From Enterobacteriaceae bacterium UBA3516 (lineage in GTDB: Bacteria; Pseudomonadota; Gammaproteobacteria; Enterobacterales; Enterobacteriaceae): a stretch of DNA of 7,663 nucleotides. Under the pieces are notes generated by a model. It saw only the letters and a list, made by a program, of their open reading frames with translations. It made no database searches and was not told the DNA's origin. A program made the translations under genes and the position numbers. Below, piece after piece: positions 5,227-7,663 of the stretch. Each line of letters begins with the position of its first letter. Positions within the stretch are counted from its first letter, which is position 1. The stretch spans positions 1-7,663 of the forward strand of contig DFPL01000043.1 of assembly GCA_002377245.1 (NCBI GenBank). The letters are read 5' to 3'.

Positions 5227-6993
5227 TTAAATCTCCTCCTGGCGGTGAGCGAGCAGCGAGGCAAAAGCCCCCTCTGCCTGCGAAAGTTCGGCGAAGGTGC
5301 CTTGTTCAATGATCTGTCCGTTATCCATCACCCAAATAGTGCTCCAGTCGGTTAACCCTTCCAGTTGATGGGTAACCATCAACGTCGTCTGATGCGTTGA
5401 GGCCGCGTTCAGCGCCTGCATCACCCGTTGCTCACTATGGCTGTCCAGGCTGGCGGCGGGTTCATCAAGCAACAGCAGTTTGCAGTTATCCAGCAGCGCA
5501 CGAGCGACCGCGACACGTTGGGCCTGCCCGACGGAGAGGCGAGCCCCCTGATCGCCGGTAGGCGTCTCCAGGCCCTGGGGTAATAAAGGCAAAAATTCAC
5601 TCACCCAGGCTTTGTCGATAACGGCCTGCAATTCGGCATCACTGGCATCAGGTCTGCCCAACAGGATGTTGTCTCGCAAGGTCGTGGCAGGAAGTTGTGG
5701 ATTCTGGCCTACCCAACTGATTGAATGTCGCCAGGCATCCGGCTCCAGATCGCTTAATTCCACCCCGTTAATCCTCAGAGAGCCGTCATAGGGGAGAAAA
5801 CCGGAAAGCGCATTAATCAGGGAGCTTTTTCCAGAACCGCTTTTACCGACCAGTACAATCCGTTGCCCGGCGGACAAGGTGAAATTGAGTGGCCCGGCAA
5901 GCACGGCGCCTTCGGGGGATTTGAGGATCAGATCGTGCGCGGTGAGGGTGAGAGCTTCGTCATTTTTTAAAACGATATCTCCCCGCTTTGGATGAGCCAG
6001 GGGCGCTTCCATAAAGGTTTTCAGGCTGTCGGCTGCGCCAATTGCCTGTGCTTTCGCATGATAAAATGTGCCTAAGTCACGCAAAGGCTGGAAAAACTCA
6101 GGTGCCAGCACCAGGGCCAGGAATCCGGCAAACAGCGTCACTCCCGCCCCGTAGTGGCCAAAATTAAGTTCGCCCAGATACGAAAAACCGAAATAGACCG
6201 CGACCAGTGCGATAGACAGTGAGGTGAAGAACTCAAGCACACCCGACGATAAAAAGGCCAGCCGCAATACTTCCATTGTGCGGCTACGAAAATCTTCTGA
6301 AGCCAGGCGGATGTTTTCCGTCTCTGCGGCACCGCGATGAAAAATACGCAGCGTTTCCATACCGCGTAAACGGTCAAGGAAATGACCACTTAACCGCGCC
6401 AGTGCTTTAAAGTTACGGCGGTTAGCATCTGCGGCCCCCATGCCGACCATCGCCATAAACAAGGGGATGAGCGGCGCGGTGCATAACAGGATTAATGCTG
6501 CAGCCCAGTTAATTGGCAACAGCGTTACCACGATCAACAAAGGCACCGTTGCGGCCAACGTCATCTGTGGCAGGTAGCGTGCGTAGAAATCGTGCATATC
6601 ATCGATTTGCTCAAGGATAAGCGTCGCCCAACTGCCTGCCGGTTTGCCCTGAATCCAGGCCGGACCTGCCTGTTGTAGTCTGTCCAGCACCCGGCGGCGA
6701 ATTTCGAAACGGATGTGCGCACCCGCATGAAAACCTACACGCTCCCGTAACCAGGTCACCCAGCTGCGTAAAATGAAAACCAGCACCAGCAGCACGAAGG
6801 GGAGCAGTAACGCTTCGCGAGGAATATTTTCCATGATCAGTTGGTTAAGGATTTTCGCCAGCATCCAGGCCTGGGCGATGATCAGGACACCGCTCACCAC
6901 ACCCAACAGTCGGGACATCATGAGCCAGCGACGTGAAATGACGCTTTGCTGTTTTAACCAGCGGGTTAATTCTTGTTGACGGGTTTTATTCAT
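5227..6993 (-). CDS. cydD: CydD, subunit of the heterodimeric ABC transporter CydDC
   Basis: CydD is the partner of CydC in the inner-membrane transporter needed for cytochrome bd maturation and periplasmic redox/heme balance. It is 588 aa, the same as E. coli. Hydrophobic segments of the membrane domain lie at about 27-50, 62-82, 143-186 and 245-300, including the family stretch AGPAWIQGKPAGSWATL (109-125). The ATPase domain (about 350-588) has Walker A GKSGSGKSS (383-391), Q-loop Gln430, Walker B LLLLDE (506-511) and switch His542. Its signature is LSVGQ (486-490), a departure from LSGGQ that I also recall in E. coli CydD, so it looks ancestral rather than damaged. The start ATG (6991-6993) is preceded by only a weak purine-rich Shine-Dalgarno. 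The stop TAA (5227-5229) abuts the cydC ATG with no gap, marking a cydDC operon. I could not identify a convincing promoter in the short gap after trxB. Confidence 0.97.
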   Translation of the reverse strand: MNKTRQQELTRWLKQQSVISRRWLMMSRLLGVVSGVLIIAQAWMLAKILNQLIMENIPREALLLPFVLLVLVFILRSWVTWLRERVGFHAGAHIRFEIRRRVLDRLQQAGPAWIQGKPAGSWATLILEQIDDMHDFYARYLPQMTLAATVPLLIVVTLLPINWAAALILLCTAPLIPLFMAMVGMGAADANRRNFKALARLSGHFLDRLRGMETLRIFHRGAAETENIRLASEDFRSRTMEVLRLAFLSSGVLEFFTSLSIALVAVYFGFSYLGELNFGHYGAGVTLFAGFLALVLAPEFFQPLRDLGTFYHAKAQAIGAADSLKTFMEAPLAHPKRGDIVLKNDEALTLTAHDLILKSPEGAVLAGPLNFTLSAGQRIVLVGKSGSGKSSLINALSGFLPYDGSLRINGVELSDLEPDAWRHSISWVGQNPQLPATTLRDNILLGRPDASDAELQAVIDKAWVSEFLPLLPQGLETPTGDQGARLSVGQAQRVAVARALLDNCKLLLLDEPAASLDSHSEQRVMQALNAASTHQTTLMVTHQLEGLTDWSTIWVMDNGQIIEQGTFAELSQAEGAFASLLAHRQEEI

Positions 6994-7052
6994 TGCGCGC
7001 TTTGCAGGTGAAGTTATGGGATTTTTTTAGCTTCGCAATGTTACATCGGCGC
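6994..7052 (-). other. trxB-cydD intergenic region, expected site of the cydDC promoter
   Basis: These bases lie between the trxB terminator and the cydD start, so the cydDC promoter is expected here. I see no pair of boxes good enough to call. Candidates such as TTGCGC with GCTAAA or TTGCGA with TAACTT match the consensus poorly. The terminator upstream argues that cydDC is not simply cotranscribed with trxB. Confidence 0.4.
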
Positions 7053-7080
7053 AAAAATAAAGGCGACTTATAGTCGCCTT
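7053..7080 (-). terminator. trxB rho-independent terminator
   Basis: A perfect 9-bp stem AAGGCGACT (7060-7068) / AGTCGCCTT (7072-7080) has a three-base loop. On the - strand it is followed by UUAUUUUU (plus-strand 7053-7060), giving a standard intrinsic terminator 28 bases after the trxB stop. It separates trxB from cydDC. Confidence 0.9.
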
Positions 7081-7108
7081 ATTTACCTTTGTTACTGACT
7101 TGTAAAGA

Positions 7109-7663
7109 TTATTTACTTACCTGCGCCAGTCCGTCCAGATAACGCTCAGCATCCAGCGCCGCCATACAACCGGTTCCGGCAGAGGTGATAGCCTGACGAT
7201 AGATATGATCCATCACGTCACCGGCCGCAAACACGCCCGGAATACTGGTTTGCGTCGCATTGCCATGAATACCGGACTGCACTTTGATATAGCCATTCTC
7301 CAGTTCTAACTGGCCGGCAAAAATAGCCGTATTTGGGCTATGGCCAATGGCAACGAACAGACCCGCAACCTCCAGCGTGTCCACGGTATCGGTATTTTGC
7401 GTATCGCGCAGGCGCAGACCGCTTACACCCATTTGATCGCCGGTCACTTCTTCAAGAGTACGGTTGGTATGCAGAACGATATTGCCGCTCGCCACCTTCT
7501 CCATCAGGCGTTTAATCAGGATTTTCTCAGCGCGGAAGGTCTCACGGCGGTGAATCAGATGGACTTCTGAAGCAATATTCGCCAGATACAGGGCTTCTTC
7601 CACGGCAGTGTTGCCGCCGCCAATGACCGCGACTTTCTGGTTACGGTAGAAGAAACCGTCGCA
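7109..7663 (-). CDS. trxB: Thioredoxin reductase, C-terminal part (cut by window edge)
   Basis: TrxB is the cytoplasmic NADPH-dependent FAD flavoenzyme that reduces thioredoxin. The window holds 184 codons plus stop; E. coli TrxB is 321 aa, so about 138 N-terminal residues lie beyond the right edge. The first codons seen give C-D, corresponding to the second cysteine of the active-site CATC motif and the following Asp. Next comes the NADPH-binding Rossmann motif GGGNTAVEEA with the downstream HRRE segment that binds the NADP phosphate. The C-terminal FAD-binding part follows (GVFAAGDVMD, then YRQAITSAGTGCMAALDAE). The tail ends LDGLAQVSK, one residue longer than the LDGLADAK I recall in E. 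coli. The frame is open to the edge, so any start codon inside the window is not the true one. Confidence 0.97.
   Translation of the reverse strand, partial: CDGFFYRNQKVAVIGGGNTAVEEALYLANIASEVHLIHRRETFRAEKILIKRLMEKVASGNIVLHTNRTLEEVTGDQMGVSGLRLRDTQNTDTVDTLEVAGLFVAIGHSPNTAIFAGQLELENGYIKVQSGIHGNATQTSIPGVFAAGDVMDHIYRQAITSAGTGCMAALDAERYLDGLAQVSK

Noticed and set aside
4945..5355. A 136-codon open frame on the + strand across the cydD-cydC junction
   Set aside because: It is antisense to both conserved genes, with low-complexity polar composition and no supporting signals.
5532..5546. Degenerate ABC signature LSVGQ in CydD as evidence for a dead ATPase site
   Set aside because: The same variant is present in E. 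coli CydD as I recall, and Walker A, Walker B and the switch His are all intact, so it is a family trait.
6994..7052. cydDC promoter boxes
   Set aside because: Several weak candidates exist, but none has both boxes with at least four matches and 16-18 spacing, so no promoter is called.

Overview
The window is an ordinary core-chromosome segment from a member of the Enterobacteriaceae. Every protein closely matches the Escherichia coli/Salmonella version as I remember it, and the gene order clpA > < infA - aat - cydC - cydD - trxB is the classical enterobacterial one. Substitutions in Aat, in the CydC and CydD nucleotide-binding domains and at one position of IF-1 suggest a relative such as Enterobacter, Citrobacter or a neighbouring genus rather than E. 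coli itself. The genus call is inference from memory, not from a database search.

Layout: the + strand carries the 3' nine tenths of clpA (1-2043), entering from the left edge. It ends at a strong terminator that faces a second, near-identical terminator belonging to infA. All other genes are on the - strand. Read in transcription order from the right edge they are trxB (3' part, 7663-7109, with its own terminator), cydD (6993-5227), cydC (5226-3505, its start codon directly abutting the cydD stop), a large inverted repeat, aat (3393-2692), a 284-base leader with two infA promoter candidates, and infA (2407-2189).

Functional themes: ClpA and Aat both belong to the bacterial N-degron (N-end rule) pathway. 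Aat adds Leu/Phe to proteins with N-terminal Lys/Arg, and ClpS-ClpAP degrades them. CydD and CydC form the heterodimeric ABC transporter needed for cytochrome bd assembly and thiol/heme homeostasis. TrxB supplies cytoplasmic reducing power. IF-1 is the essential translation initiation factor.

I found no previously undescribed multi-gene system, no mobile-element ORF, no CRISPR array and no RNA gene. The features most worth a second look are non-coding: a 63-base imperfect inverted repeat between cydC and aat; a compact clpA-infA junction that lacks the serW tRNA found there in E. coli; the twin convergent terminators at that junction; a structured two-promoter infA leader; and a run of eight C inside aat. 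The internal ribosome binding site and start codon within clpA, known from E. coli, is clearly conserved.
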